Shown one piece after another: positions 22,163 to 29,655 of a stretch of DNA of 37,767 nt (the first letter of the stretch is position 1; the number at the start of each line of letters is the position of its first letter). Source of the stretch: a bacterium. GTDB taxonomy: Bacteria > Hydrothermota > Tepidihabitantia > Tepidihabitantales > Tepidihabitantaceae. Made by a program: the position numbers and the translations under genes. The notes under the pieces were generated by a model, which was given only the letters and a program-made list of their open reading frames with translations, made no database searches and was not told where the DNA came from. The DNA is taken from assembly GCA_035505375.1 (NCBI GenBank), contig DATJQV010000052.1, positions 1-37,767 of the forward strand, read 5' to 3'.

Positions 22163-23572
22163 CTATTTCACTGCACTCAAGGCTTGCTCTAGATCGCAGA
22201 CTATGTCGTCCGGATGCTCGGCGCCCACGGACAGGCGGATGAGGTCGGGCGGGATGTGGGCCATCTTGCGCGACTCTTCGCCCTGCTGGAGGTGAGTGGA
22301 GATAGATGGAATCGTAGCGATGGACTTCACGCGGCCGAGATCGGTTACACGCATGATGAGCTGCAGCTTGTCGAAGACCTTGCGCGCGGCCAGCGGCCCG
22401 TCTTTCACGCGGAACGAGAGCAGATGGCCGTAACGGTTGACCTTCTTGCCGTAGCGGTCGTCGTGCTCGGAGTCCACCAGCCAGAGATACTTGCTTGCTA
22501 CAGGGTAGAGCGGATGGTGTTCGAGACCGAGGTAGTTGACGTCCATCACCGACGGCTGCTTCTCCAAGAAGCGTGCTACCTTGAGCGCGCTCTGGGACCA
22601 GACGTCGATGCGCGTCCGCAGTGTGCGAAGGTCGCCCATGGTCGAAAGCGCCTGGTACGGGTGAAGGCAACCGCCTTGGTCGCGGTGCGGATAGTCGCGC
22701 AGGTAGGTGCAGAAGTCGGCTTTCATCCGGTCGTTCGGGATGTTGGTCACGATGGGCCTGCGGGCGATGATGGCGCCGGCGGTGCCGGTGCCCGAAGAGC
22801 TCATCGTCTTGGTGACCGAGTGGACCACAATGTCTGCCCCGTACGCGAACGGCCGCATCAAGGCCGGCGTGGCGATGGTCGAGTCGGTGACGAACGGCAG
22901 GCCATGCTCGTGGGCGAGGGCAATCGGCTTCGCCAGGTCGAAGAAAACAAGGCCGGGGTTGGACGGCAACTCGCCGTAGAGGAAACGGGTGTTCTTGTCG
23001 ATCTTGGAGCGCCACTCATCGATGTTGTTCGGGTCGAGAATCCACCGCACCTCAATGCCGCGCTCCTGCATCTTGCGGACGTTGAACTGCTGGAAGGTGC
23101 CGCCGTAGATCTGGCACTGGGCGACGAAGTTGATGGGGTCGTTGCCCTGTCTGACCAGCAGCGTGTCGCTCATGTTCTCGATTGCCGCCATGCCCGACGA
23201 ATAGACCACGCAGCCGGCGTCGACGTCGGTGCCATAGGTCTCGAGCAACGCGAGTGTATCCTCGAGGTAGCTCAAGGTCGGGTTGTGGATACGGATGTAG
23301 GCCCAGGTCGGAATCTGGCCGGACTGCGCGGCCTCCATCTCGTCGGAGTCGCGGTAGGCCTGGCCCGAGCTGGCGAAGATCGGTTCGATTATCGCGCCCT
23401 GATTCTTCTCAATCGCCTCGGTCGCGGTGTAGAGGCCGTGAACCGCAATAGTGTCGAAGCGGCGCTTGCGGGCCTGGGCTATGTCGCGCTTGTGTGATGC
23501 CAGCGCCTGGTTGGCGCGTTCGATGTACTTCTTCAAGCCCTCGCTCGGCGAAGGCGGGGTCGAATGATCCAT
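22163..23572 (-). CDS. Cys/Met-metabolism PLP-dependent enzyme (O-acetylhomoserine sulfhydrylase / methionine gamma-lyase family)
   Basis: 469 residues from ATG 23572, which has a perfect aggagg 4 nt upstream; the frame is open further upstream but without a better start. Fold-type I gamma-family motifs: QIPTWAYIRIHNPTLSYLED (the Y.R..NPT block), VVYSSGMAAIENMSD, GELPSNPGL, PFVTDSTIATPALMRP and the PLP lysine Lys255 in VVHSVTKTMSSSGTGTAG. The C-terminal block LIRLSVGAEHPDDIVCDL is typical. It could form homocysteine from an activated homoserine or degrade methionine; adjacency to thrC, which uses the same homoserine branch, favours biosynthesis. It follows the bactofilin-like gene by 8 bp, and its ribosome site overlaps that gene's stop codon. 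Confidence 0.88.
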   Translation of the reverse strand: MDHSTPPSPSEGLKKYIERANQALASHKRDIAQARKRRFDTIAVHGLYTATEAIEKNQGAIIEPIFASSGQAYRDSDEMEAAQSGQIPTWAYIRIHNPTLSYLEDTLALLETYGTDVDAGCVVYSSGMAAIENMSDTLLVRQGNDPINFVAQCQIYGGTFQQFNVRKMQERGIEVRWILDPNNIDEWRSKIDKNTRFLYGELPSNPGLVFFDLAKPIALAHEHGLPFVTDSTIATPALMRPFAYGADIVVHSVTKTMSSSGTGTAGAIIARRPIVTNIPNDRMKADFCTYLRDYPHRDQGGCLHPYQALSTMGDLRTLRTRIDVWSQSALKVARFLEKQPSVMDVNYLGLEHHPLYPVASKYLWLVDSEHDDRYGKKVNRYGHLLSFRVKDGPLAARKVFDKLQLIMRVTDLGRVKSIATIPSISTHLQQGEESRKMAHIPPDLIRLSVGAEHPDDIVCDLEQALSAVK

Positions 23573-23580
23573 GTTTCCTC

Positions 23581-24771
23581 CTAAGCGGTGCGGGACATGC
23601 CGAGCAGCTCGGCGATGACCCCGAAACCAACGGCCATGCTTATGAGCCAGATCGCCCATCCCGCGACGGGGATGGCGCACAGGCCAAAGACGACGATGAT
23701 ACCGACCGGCGCGGCCCACCACAGCGATACGTCAGGCGAGCCGAACACCCGGAAGAGGAGCCGGCCGGAGAACAAACCTGCGAGCACCTTGGCGAGGTAG
23801 AGGCTGACAAGATACGCAGCGCCGGCGATAAGGCCGGCGGGAATCGTGATGATGAGCGCGAACGCGATCAGGATGCTCATCGGCCCGATGAGGAACCCGA
23901 TCGTGCCGAACCCGAGGGTCCGACCCCAGTGGGCAAACGAGCGGGCGATACCTTCGTCCAGTGCCTGCTTCCAGATCGCCACCAGCAGGAATCCGACCAC
24001 AAGCGCGCCGATTATCGACAGGATTGTGAACGGCAGGAAGAAAGTGACGAACGTGCCGGGCCGGGGCTTCATTTCCTTGATCTCGCTGGGCGATGGAAGC
24101 TGCACGTGCTCGATATTGCCGAACACCATGTCGGGGTTGCCGATGTCCAGTTTCTTGCTCGAGCGGTAGCGCAGGTTTCCGTAGATGCGCGCGTCAGGAG
24201 TGAGCGTCAGCTTGTCGGTCACGGTCACGTCAACGTCGCCGTCAATCGAGCCCGATATCCTAACCTGTCTGGCAACCGCCTTGATGTCGCCGCGCACTAC
24301 ACCGTCGATGTCGAGCGACCGGCAGGCTGCGGCAATGTCGCCCCGCACCTCCGCGTTCTTGCCGATGACAAGGTTCGCGCAACCGGCCAGCACATCCTGG
24401 CCCACCCCGCCGTTGATGTAGATCGTGCCGGCGCCGGCGCGAACTGCGCCGCCTACGGTGCCGTTGACGTTGAGCGTGGCACAGATGGCCACGATGTCAC
24501 CGGCTACGGCGCCGGAGGCGTCCACGCTTTGGGCGGCGAGAAAGAGGTTGCGTGTGACCGGACCCGAGACATTGATGGACTGGGCACCAGCCAGAGCCGA
24601 ACCGTCGAGCCGTCCCTCGATGCGCATCATTGTGCCGCCGAAGTAGATGTCTCCAATGCGCGTTTCCTCGGCCGGCAGAGTGTAGCTCGGCCCGCCGACA
24701 AACTCCGCAGCGAGGGTGAACGCGAATAGTGAAGAGAGGAGGAAAAGAAGCCGGGTCGGAAGTCTTGTCAT
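23581..24771 (-). CDS. Exported bactofilin-like beta-helix domain with polytopic membrane tail
   Basis: 396 residues. Signal peptide (RLLFLLSSLFAFTLAAEF). Residues ~30-225 are a right-handed-helix-like series of short repeats of the polymer-forming/bactofilin kind: LAGAQSINVSGPVTRNLFLA, VNGTVGGAVRAGAGTIYING, VVRGDIKAVARQVRISGSID. Residues ~240-395 contain four to five membrane segments (FVTFFLPFTILSIIGALVVG, IGPMSILIAFALIITIPAGL, AAPVGIIVVFGLCAIPVAGW, WLISMAVGFGVIAELLG). Bactofilins are usually cytoplasmic; with a signal peptide, this domain should face outward, so it more likely forms an envelope scaffold. It stands between three small lipoprotein genes and amino-acid genes in one - strand run; whether the functions are linked is unclear. 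Confidence 0.82.
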   Translation of the reverse strand: MTRLPTRLLFLLSSLFAFTLAAEFVGGPSYTLPAEETRIGDIYFGGTMMRIEGRLDGSALAGAQSINVSGPVTRNLFLAAQSVDASGAVAGDIVAICATLNVNGTVGGAVRAGAGTIYINGGVGQDVLAGCANLVIGKNAEVRGDIAAACRSLDIDGVVRGDIKAVARQVRISGSIDGDVDVTVTDKLTLTPDARIYGNLRYRSSKKLDIGNPDMVFGNIEHVQLPSPSEIKEMKPRPGTFVTFFLPFTILSIIGALVVGFLLVAIWKQALDEGIARSFAHWGRTLGFGTIGFLIGPMSILIAFALIITIPAGLIAGAAYLVSLYLAKVLAGLFSGRLLFRVFGSPDVSLWWAAPVGIIVVFGLCAIPVAGWAIWLISMAVGFGVIAELLGMSRTA

Positions 24772-24772
24772 G

Positions 24773-25228
24773 TCAGTCTCGCGCTTTCTTCAACTCCTCG
24801 CGGATGCGTTCCTCTATCTTCCGGCCGAGTTCGTCCCAGTCGTGGTCGGATTCGGCCGCGCGTTCCTCCTTGCGCCAGGAACTGAGACTCGCTTTGACAC
24901 TCTCACCGATTTGCCCACCGACCTTCTCCCAGTCGCGGTCGTGCCGGTGCCTGCGGCGATGAATGACGCCGCGCCATCCGGTGCCCAAAGACACGCTCGC
25001 GCCGAGTATGAAACCGAGATTGTAGGCCCAGCCAACATTATTGGATTCATAGATACGAACGTCGCTCGTGAACAGGCTGACGATGAACGTGATGATGATT
25101 ATCAGGCCGTGCCAGAACCCGGCCCAGAAGTTGGCGGGCCTGCCGGCGGTCACGTTGTATCGAGCGCTGCCAGGTGCGCAGCCCGCGACCACCAGCATCA
25201 GGACGCCCACCAGTAATACCTTCAGCAT
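24773..25228 (-). CDS. Small lipoprotein, divergent member of a local paralogue trio
   Basis: 151 residues if started at the Met followed by a lipoprotein signal (MLKVLLVGVLMLVVAGCAPG, lipobox VAGC). gggagg lies directly before the ATG, closer than ideal. A second hydrophobic segment follows (FWHGLIIIITFIVSLF), then an N-G rich turn and a glycine-containing membrane-like stretch (AYNLGFILGASVSLG). The C-terminal half is a basic His/Arg stretch (VIHRRRHRHDRDWEKVG) and an amphipathic charged helix (DHDWDELGRKIEERIREEL). The ending W-D-x-L-x-x-x-I-x-x-R-I matches the two following paralogues. No known family is recognised. It ends 2 bp before the bactofilin-like gene. Confidence 0.72.
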   Translation of the reverse strand: MLKVLLVGVLMLVVAGCAPGSARYNVTAGRPANFWAGFWHGLIIIITFIVSLFTSDVRIYESNNVGWAYNLGFILGASVSLGTGWRGVIHRRRHRHDRDWEKVGGQIGESVKASLSSWRKEERAAESDHDWDELGRKIEERIREELKKARD

Positions 25229-25311
25229 GCCTCCCGTCACAGCGGGTCCCTGCGCTGTTGCATCAACCCAATACCCCATCCCGGTCAGCGCGGCGATCAA
25301 CTGCCTGATCG

Positions 25312-25707
25312 TCAGTCACTGTGTTCTCGCATCTCTCCGAAGATGCGTTCCTTGATTCGGCGAGTGAGGTCATCCCAATCTCCATCGGCCCCATGTCCCG
25401 CGCCGCGCCAGTCGTCCAATCCCAGCTTCGTGCCGTCCTGAATCCGCTTGGCGATTCGGTCCCACCCGGCCTGGCTGCGGTGATGGTGCCGATGAACAGA
25501 AATCCGGATGCCTCCATCCTGCGCCTTCGATGCACCGACGAGAAACCCGATGACAAGTCCCACGGTTGCGGTGATCATTAAGTACAAGACGGGCCCGAAG
25601 TTCGACGGTGAGCTCTGTTCCGGGCCGTCTTGTGCCAAGCTGATCGCACAACCAGCGGACAGCATCAGGAGAATGCAAAGCGGCAACTTGGGCAGAGTAT
25701 TCGTCAT
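25312..25707 (-). CDS. Small His-rich lipoprotein, paralogue 2
   Basis: 131 residues from ATG 25707 with ggagg 7 nt upstream. Lipoprotein signal MTNTLPKLPLCILLMLSAGC (lipobox SAGC). A membrane segment follows (VLYLMITATVGLVIGFLVGA), then GGIRISVHRHHHRSQAGWDR and a strongly conserved C-terminal unit LGLDDWRGAGHGADGDWDDL ending TRRIKERIFGEMREHSD. It is nearly identical to its neighbour at 25779 from GGIRIS onward, including long runs at DNA level, while signals and membrane parts differ. The lipid anchor plus membrane helix plus polar His/Asp-rich domain suggests metal or envelope-ligand binding, but this is only inference. No known family recognised. Confidence 0.75.
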   Translation of the reverse strand: MTNTLPKLPLCILLMLSAGCAISLAQDGPEQSSPSNFGPVLYLMITATVGLVIGFLVGASKAQDGGIRISVHRHHHRSQAGWDRIAKRIQDGTKLGLDDWRGAGHGADGDWDDLTRRIKERIFGEMREHSD

Positions 25708-25778
25708 GGCGGCGCCTCCGATGCGGGGCAAGGGTTACGTTCCACCACCGCAGATGCAGCGGTCAAGCGCCAAGCCCG

Positions 25779-26168
25779 CTAGTCGTGGTACTTACGCATC
25801 TCGTCGAAGATGCGTTGCTGAATCCTGCGAGCGAGGTCGTCCCAGTCTCCATCGGCCCCATGTCCCGCGCCGCGCCAGTCGTCCAATCCGAACTTGGTGC
25901 CGTCTTGGACACGCTTGGCGATCCGGTCCCATCCGGCCTGGGTGCGGCGATGGTGCCGGTGGCGATGAGTAGAAATACGGATGCCGCCCTCTTTCGATAT
26001 CATCGCAGCGACCAGAAACCCAACGACGAACGTAACGACCGCAGCCATGATGGTCCAAAACCAGTCTGATTGTGTGGTTGAACCTCCGCTCGCGGACGCA
26101 CAGCCCGCAGTCAGAGGAAGTACAAGCAGTGCGAGCAGCTGAAGCCGAAAGAGGATTCGAGCGTTCAT
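25779..26168 (-). CDS. Small His-rich lipoprotein, paralogue 3 (operon head)
   Basis: 129 residues from ATG 26168 with ggagg 4 nt upstream; a probable promoter lies at 26212-26239. Signal LFRLQLLALLVLPLTAGC (lipobox TAGC), membrane segment WFWTIMAAVVTFVVGFLVAA, then GGIRISTHRHRHHRRTQAGW, KFGLDDWRGAGHGADGDWDD and LARRIQQRIFDEMRKYHD. Repeat-like pattern of two W-D-x-[IL]-[AT]-[KR]-R-[IV] units (WDRIAKRV and WDDLARRI) suggests an internal duplication within the C-terminal domain. It is the first gene of the - strand run. Same caveats on function as the paralogue at 25312. Confidence 0.75.
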   Translation of the reverse strand: MNARILFRLQLLALLVLPLTAGCASASGGSTTQSDWFWTIMAAVVTFVVGFLVAAMISKEGGIRISTHRHRHHRRTQAGWDRIAKRVQDGTKFGLDDWRGAGHGADGDWDDLARRIQQRIFDEMRKYHD

Positions 26169-26211
26169 TGCGCCTCCATAAGGTCTCAATACTCGGTCGT
26201 TCACGCACCAC

Positions 26212-26239
26212 ACTCTACCCGAACTGAGTCGCGGGTCAA
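26212..26239 (-). promoter_or_regulatory. Probable promoter of the lipoprotein operon
   Basis: On the - strand: TTGACC (26239-26234), a 16-bp spacer, TAGAGT (26217-26212). The expected start is near 26205, ~37 nt before the first ATG. Confidence 0.6.
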
Positions 26240-26803
26240 GCCGTCAGTTTCCGCGACGGAAGGTATCGATCGCATGAGTCTTGTGGAACGGGCCTTCGTG
26301 TCGCCAGGCGAGGCAGCTGCACGGCGGATCCCGCCCGACCTTGGGGCCGCGCTCAGAATCGGTCAGCGAACAGTTTCTGAAACTGGGGCGGCAGTCACGG
26401 TGAGAATCACGCGGCAAATCATCGTCCGCGTGGGCATGTCTGCGGATTACTCAACCGATCTCGCCGTCGCCGTCCGTTCTGCAAGGCAAATCGTCCGCAG
26501 GGCCGGACTGAGAGTCGGCATTGGGTTGTTTTGCCCCGTCGCGTTCCAAACCACAGGCGAAGATGTTCCGGGAGCGGTTTACAAGCCGGTCCCTGGACTC
26601 GTCATTCAGGCATGCCCGCTCACAGCTAACATTTTGTCTTTCGACCACTTAGGCCAGTCCGCAAACGAGCAGGTCTACGGGCTCCACTGCCTTGGTCCAT
26701 ATGGCTTTGGTCCGCGTAGGGAAATCCACGACGCAGGTCTCCTGTCCAGATCACGATCCGCCTCGTGTGCTCGCTGGCCCAGTTGCTAGGTACTGGAGGC
26801 CGC
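26240..26803. other. Divergent intergenic region without a supported gene
   Basis: No coding region with a start signal or family likeness was found on either strand; the open frame at 26274-26789 has no ribosome site and odd composition. Two similar short stretches (ggcaaatcatcgtccgc near 26413 and ggcaaatcgtccgc near 26487) are the only repeats noted. Confidence 0.5.
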
Positions 26804-26863
26804 ATGGATTTGACAATGCGGAGTTGGCCTCTACGCTTTCTGTCCAGAAGATGGATAACCTGA
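26804..26863 (+). CDS. Possible leader peptide overlapping the tldD start
   Basis: A 19-codon frame (MDLTMRSWPLRFLSRRWIT) whose ATG has a good ggagg 4 nt upstream, while the tldD ATG at 26851 has only a weak cagaag box. Its stop lies 12 bp inside tldD, so ribosomes finishing the leader could reinitiate on tldD. The peptide has no recognisable function; the coupling idea is inference. Confidence 0.4.
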   Translation: MDLTMRSWPLRFLSRRWIT

Positions 26864-28224
26864 AGCCGTTTCTCGCGGACGTGCTGAGTGGAGTGGCGAG
26901 TCAGTATGCCGATATCCGGATTCAGGAGTCGGAGCATGCCCGCGTCGTCTATCGCGGCCGCGAGCTGGACGAAATCGGCCGCGCGTTTGAGCGAGGCGGG
27001 TGCATCCGCGTGTTCCACAACGGCAATTGGGGAACCGCGAGCTTCAACCAGGTCGACGAGAAGCTGAAGGAACTGGCCCGCGAAGTGGCCGCAGCGGTCG
27101 AGGCCATGCCCGAAAAGCCCGAGACTCTGGGGCAGCTACCGGCGCTGACCGAAAGCGTCAGCGTACCCGAGGCGGGTGACCCGCGCAAGGTCCCGCTGGC
27201 CGAGAAGCAGGCGCTGATCAAGCATTACAACGACATCCTGCGCAAGACCACGGGCATCACGACGACCATGTCGGCCTACTCCGACTCGTTCCGCCGGATT
27301 TCGTTCCTTTCCTCCGAGGACCGGTTCATCACGCAGGAGTCGGTCCATACCGGTTTTGCCTGCGAAGCGGTGGCGCGCGACGGCAACAACGTGCAGGACT
27401 ATCACGACACGTTCGGCAAGACCGAGGGCTTTGCTTCGCTTCAGAACCGCGAGCCGATGGTAGAGCGCGTCGGCAAGGTCGCGGTTGACCTGCTGAAGGC
27501 CGAGCCCGTGGCGGCGGGCAAGTACGACGTCATCATCGACCCGCTGCTGGGTGGCGTCTTTGCCCATGAGGCGTTCGGGCACCTGAGCGAAGCCGACTTT
27601 CTTGCGTCCAATGAGCGGCTGCGAGAGCTGATGAAGGTCGGGACCAAGTACGGCGTCGATGAGCTGACCATAGTGGATGATGGGACGATGCCGGGCGAGC
27701 GCGGGAGCTTCCGGTTCGACGATGAGGGCAGCGAGGCAGAACGGACGGAATTGATCAGGGATGGACGCATCGCCGGGCATCTGCACGACCGGCAGAGCGC
27801 CCAGAGGATGGGCGAGAAGGTGACGGGCAACGCCCGCGCGGTATCGTACCGGTTCGCGCCCATCGTGCGGATGAGCAACACCTACATCGAGCCGCGGTCG
27901 TACAACATCGAGGACATGCTGGAATCGATGGAGCACGGGCTGTACGTGTGCGGGTCGCGCGGCGGGATGACCGAGCTCGAGTCGTTCACGTTCTCGGCGC
28001 AGTACGCATGGCTCGTCGAAGGCGGGAAGCAGCGGAAGCTGCTGCGCGACGTCACGCTTTCCGGGAACGTGTTCGAGACCCTGAAGAACATCGCCATGAT
28101 CGGGGACGACCTGGTGATGTTCGGTGGGCTCGGCGGGTGCGGCAAAGGCGGGCAGTCGCCTTTGCCGGTCGGACTCGGCGCCCCGCACGTGTTGTTACGG
28201 AATGTAGTGATCGGAGGAAGATAG
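26851..28224 (+). CDS. tldD: TldD metalloprotease subunit
   Basis: 457 residues from ATG 26851; an upstream extension is open but unlike the family. TldD carries the active site of the TldD/TldE heterodimer, which degrades unfolded peptides and, in some bacteria, processes antibiotic precursors or releases toxins. The zinc motif HEAFGH (His239, Glu240, His244) is intact. Also typical are VYRGRELDEIGRAFERGGCI near the N-terminus, TIVDDGTMPGERGSFRFDDEG, ERTELIRDGRIAGHLHDRQS, and the C-terminal FGGLGGCGKGGQSPLPVGLG with the conserved Cys. The tldE/pmbA partner follows. Very secure. Confidence 0.95.
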   Translation: MDNLKPFLADVLSGVASQYADIRIQESEHARVVYRGRELDEIGRAFERGGCIRVFHNGNWGTASFNQVDEKLKELAREVAAAVEAMPEKPETLGQLPALTESVSVPEAGDPRKVPLAEKQALIKHYNDILRKTTGITTTMSAYSDSFRRISFLSSEDRFITQESVHTGFACEAVARDGNNVQDYHDTFGKTEGFASLQNREPMVERVGKVAVDLLKAEPVAAGKYDVIIDPLLGGVFAHEAFGHLSEADFLASNERLRELMKVGTKYGVDELTIVDDGTMPGERGSFRFDDEGSEAERTELIRDGRIAGHLHDRQSAQRMGEKVTGNARAVSYRFAPIVRMSNTYIEPRSYNIEDMLESMEHGLYVCGSRGGMTELESFTFSAQYAWLVEGGKQRKLLRDVTLSGNVFETLKNIAMIGDDLVMFGGLGGCGKGGQSPLPVGLGAPHVLLRNVVIGGR

Positions 28225-28232
28225 GTTGAGGA

Positions 28233-28318
28233 AGGGATCAAGAGATCGAGTGCATGGCACAGACGAGGTCCCGACACCCGGGCAGAACCCCGGGACCCAA
28301 GAACCTTTGAACCCCGCT
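28233..28318. repeat. Mixed octamer/heptamer element between tldD and tldE
   Basis: Starts as octamers on the same word as in thrC (agggatca, agagatcg, then agtgcatg) and ends as heptamers (agaaccc, cgggacc, caagaac, ctttgaa, ccccgct). It fills most of the 96-bp gap. Confidence 0.6.
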
Positions 28319-28320
28319 GG

Positions 28321-29625
28321 ATGATGGAAGACAAGATTCTCGAGATGGCGGAGGCGCGTGGCACGCAGGCAGAGGTGTTCTCCTCCGACGAGAATCGCAC
28401 CATCGTCGAGTTCCGCGCCAATGAGTTCCACTCACAGGAAACCAAGCTTACGTGCGGCTATGGCCTGAGGGTCGTAAGAGACGGTCGGGTCGGGTTCAGT
28501 TCGAGCAGCGACCCGAACAAGGTCGAAGAACTGGTTCAGGCCGCAGTCGACACTGCCGAGTTCGGCAAGCGATGCAGCTTCGAGCTCCCCGGGCCGAAAC
28601 CGCTCCCGACGGTCAAGACCTTCGACAATCGAGTGATAGTGCTGTCGGCGCTGAAGATGATTGAGTGGGGCCGGGAACTGGTCGATGCACTGCGGGCGCG
28701 GGTGCCGGGCTTGAAGCTCGATGTAACCTTGGGCCGTGCTTATGGCGAGACCGTGGTCGCGAACAGCGCCGGACTCAAGCGACGCTTCTCGCGAGCTACT
28801 CTCCAACTCTCTGCCACCGGCCTTCTGGTCAGCGACGGGCTGGTCTGGATATCGGAGTTTGAGAATCTGTCGTCCGGCGCAACGCCGTCAATCGGGCTGC
28901 TGGCCGACCGGATCGAGGAACGGGCAATCCTCTCGCGGTCGCGCGCGCGGCTGGCGAGCGGAACCTACCCGGTCATCTTCATGCCGACCGCGGTACCGGA
29001 CCTGCTCTACCCGCTGATGGTCGGGGTGAACGGCAAGCAGCTCGAAGAGGGTGTGTCGCCGCTCATCGGCAAGGCCGGGCAGAGGCTGCTGGACGAGAAG
29101 ATAACAATTTGTGATAACGGCCTGCGCGACTTCGGCACGGCGTCCTCTCCCTTCGATGACGAGGGCGTCCCGCGGCGCCGGAATGTGCTGTTCGACGGCG
29201 GAGTCTTCGACGGTTTCCTGTTCGACCTGGCGACAGCGGCTGCCTGTCATGCTCAAACTACCGGTTCGGCCAGCCGTGGCTACACGTCTCAGCCACAACC
29301 CGGAGTGAGCAACATCGAGCTCGTTCCCGGCGAAGCCCGTTACGATGACGTGCTGGCCGGCATCGACGAAGGGCTGCTCGTCTACGACTGCATCGGCGGC
29401 GGCCAGTCAAACGTGCTGGCAGGGGACGTCGCCTTGAACATCTCGTCCGGTTTCCGGATCGGGAACGGCAAGGTGACTGGGCGCGTTAAAGATACCATGA
29501 TTGCCGGGAACGCGTACGAGATGCTCAACAACGTGGTCGCGGTCGGCGACACCGTCCGCGACCTCGGTTCGTGCTTTGTTCCGTTCCTGATGTTCTCGGA
29601 CCTGAAAGTCGCAACCCGTGATTAG
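28321..29625 (+). CDS. pmbA: TldE/PmbA partner of TldD
   Basis: 434 residues (ATG 28321 or 28324; neither has a clear ribosome site). It lacks the HExxxH motif, as expected for the non-catalytic subunit. Family marks: ENRTIVEFRANEFHSQETKL, GYGLRVVRDGRVGFSSSSDP, the middle VIFMPTAVPDLLYPLMVGVN and LLDEKITICDNG, FDDEGVPRRRNVLFDGGVF, and the terminal VYDCIGGGQSNVLAGDVALN. By structure of the E. coli pair, TldE completes the substrate pocket of TldD. It is separated from tldD only by a repeat element, consistent with a joint transcript. Assignment firm. Confidence 0.93.
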   Translation: MMEDKILEMAEARGTQAEVFSSDENRTIVEFRANEFHSQETKLTCGYGLRVVRDGRVGFSSSSDPNKVEELVQAAVDTAEFGKRCSFELPGPKPLPTVKTFDNRVIVLSALKMIEWGRELVDALRARVPGLKLDVTLGRAYGETVVANSAGLKRRFSRATLQLSATGLLVSDGLVWISEFENLSSGATPSIGLLADRIEERAILSRSRARLASGTYPVIFMPTAVPDLLYPLMVGVNGKQLEEGVSPLIGKAGQRLLDEKITICDNGLRDFGTASSPFDDEGVPRRRNVLFDGGVFDGFLFDLATAAACHAQTTGSASRGYTSQPQPGVSNIELVPGEARYDDVLAGIDEGLLVYDCIGGGQSNVLAGDVALNISSGFRIGNGKVTGRVKDTMIAGNAYEMLNNVVAVGDTVRDLGSCFVPFLMFSDLKVATRD

Positions 29626-29655
29626 CCAAGAGGTTGGGTTGAGGAGTCCATTAGC

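Noticed and set aside
23573-23722. Extended N-terminus of the Cys/Met PLP enzyme
   Set aside because: It would overlap the bactofilin-like gene heavily; ATG 23572 has a perfect aggagg.
26274-26789. Open frame of 171 codons on the + strand upstream of tldD
   Set aside because: No ribosome site, no recognisable motif, odd composition, and it overlaps the region ahead of tldD where promoter and leader signals are expected.
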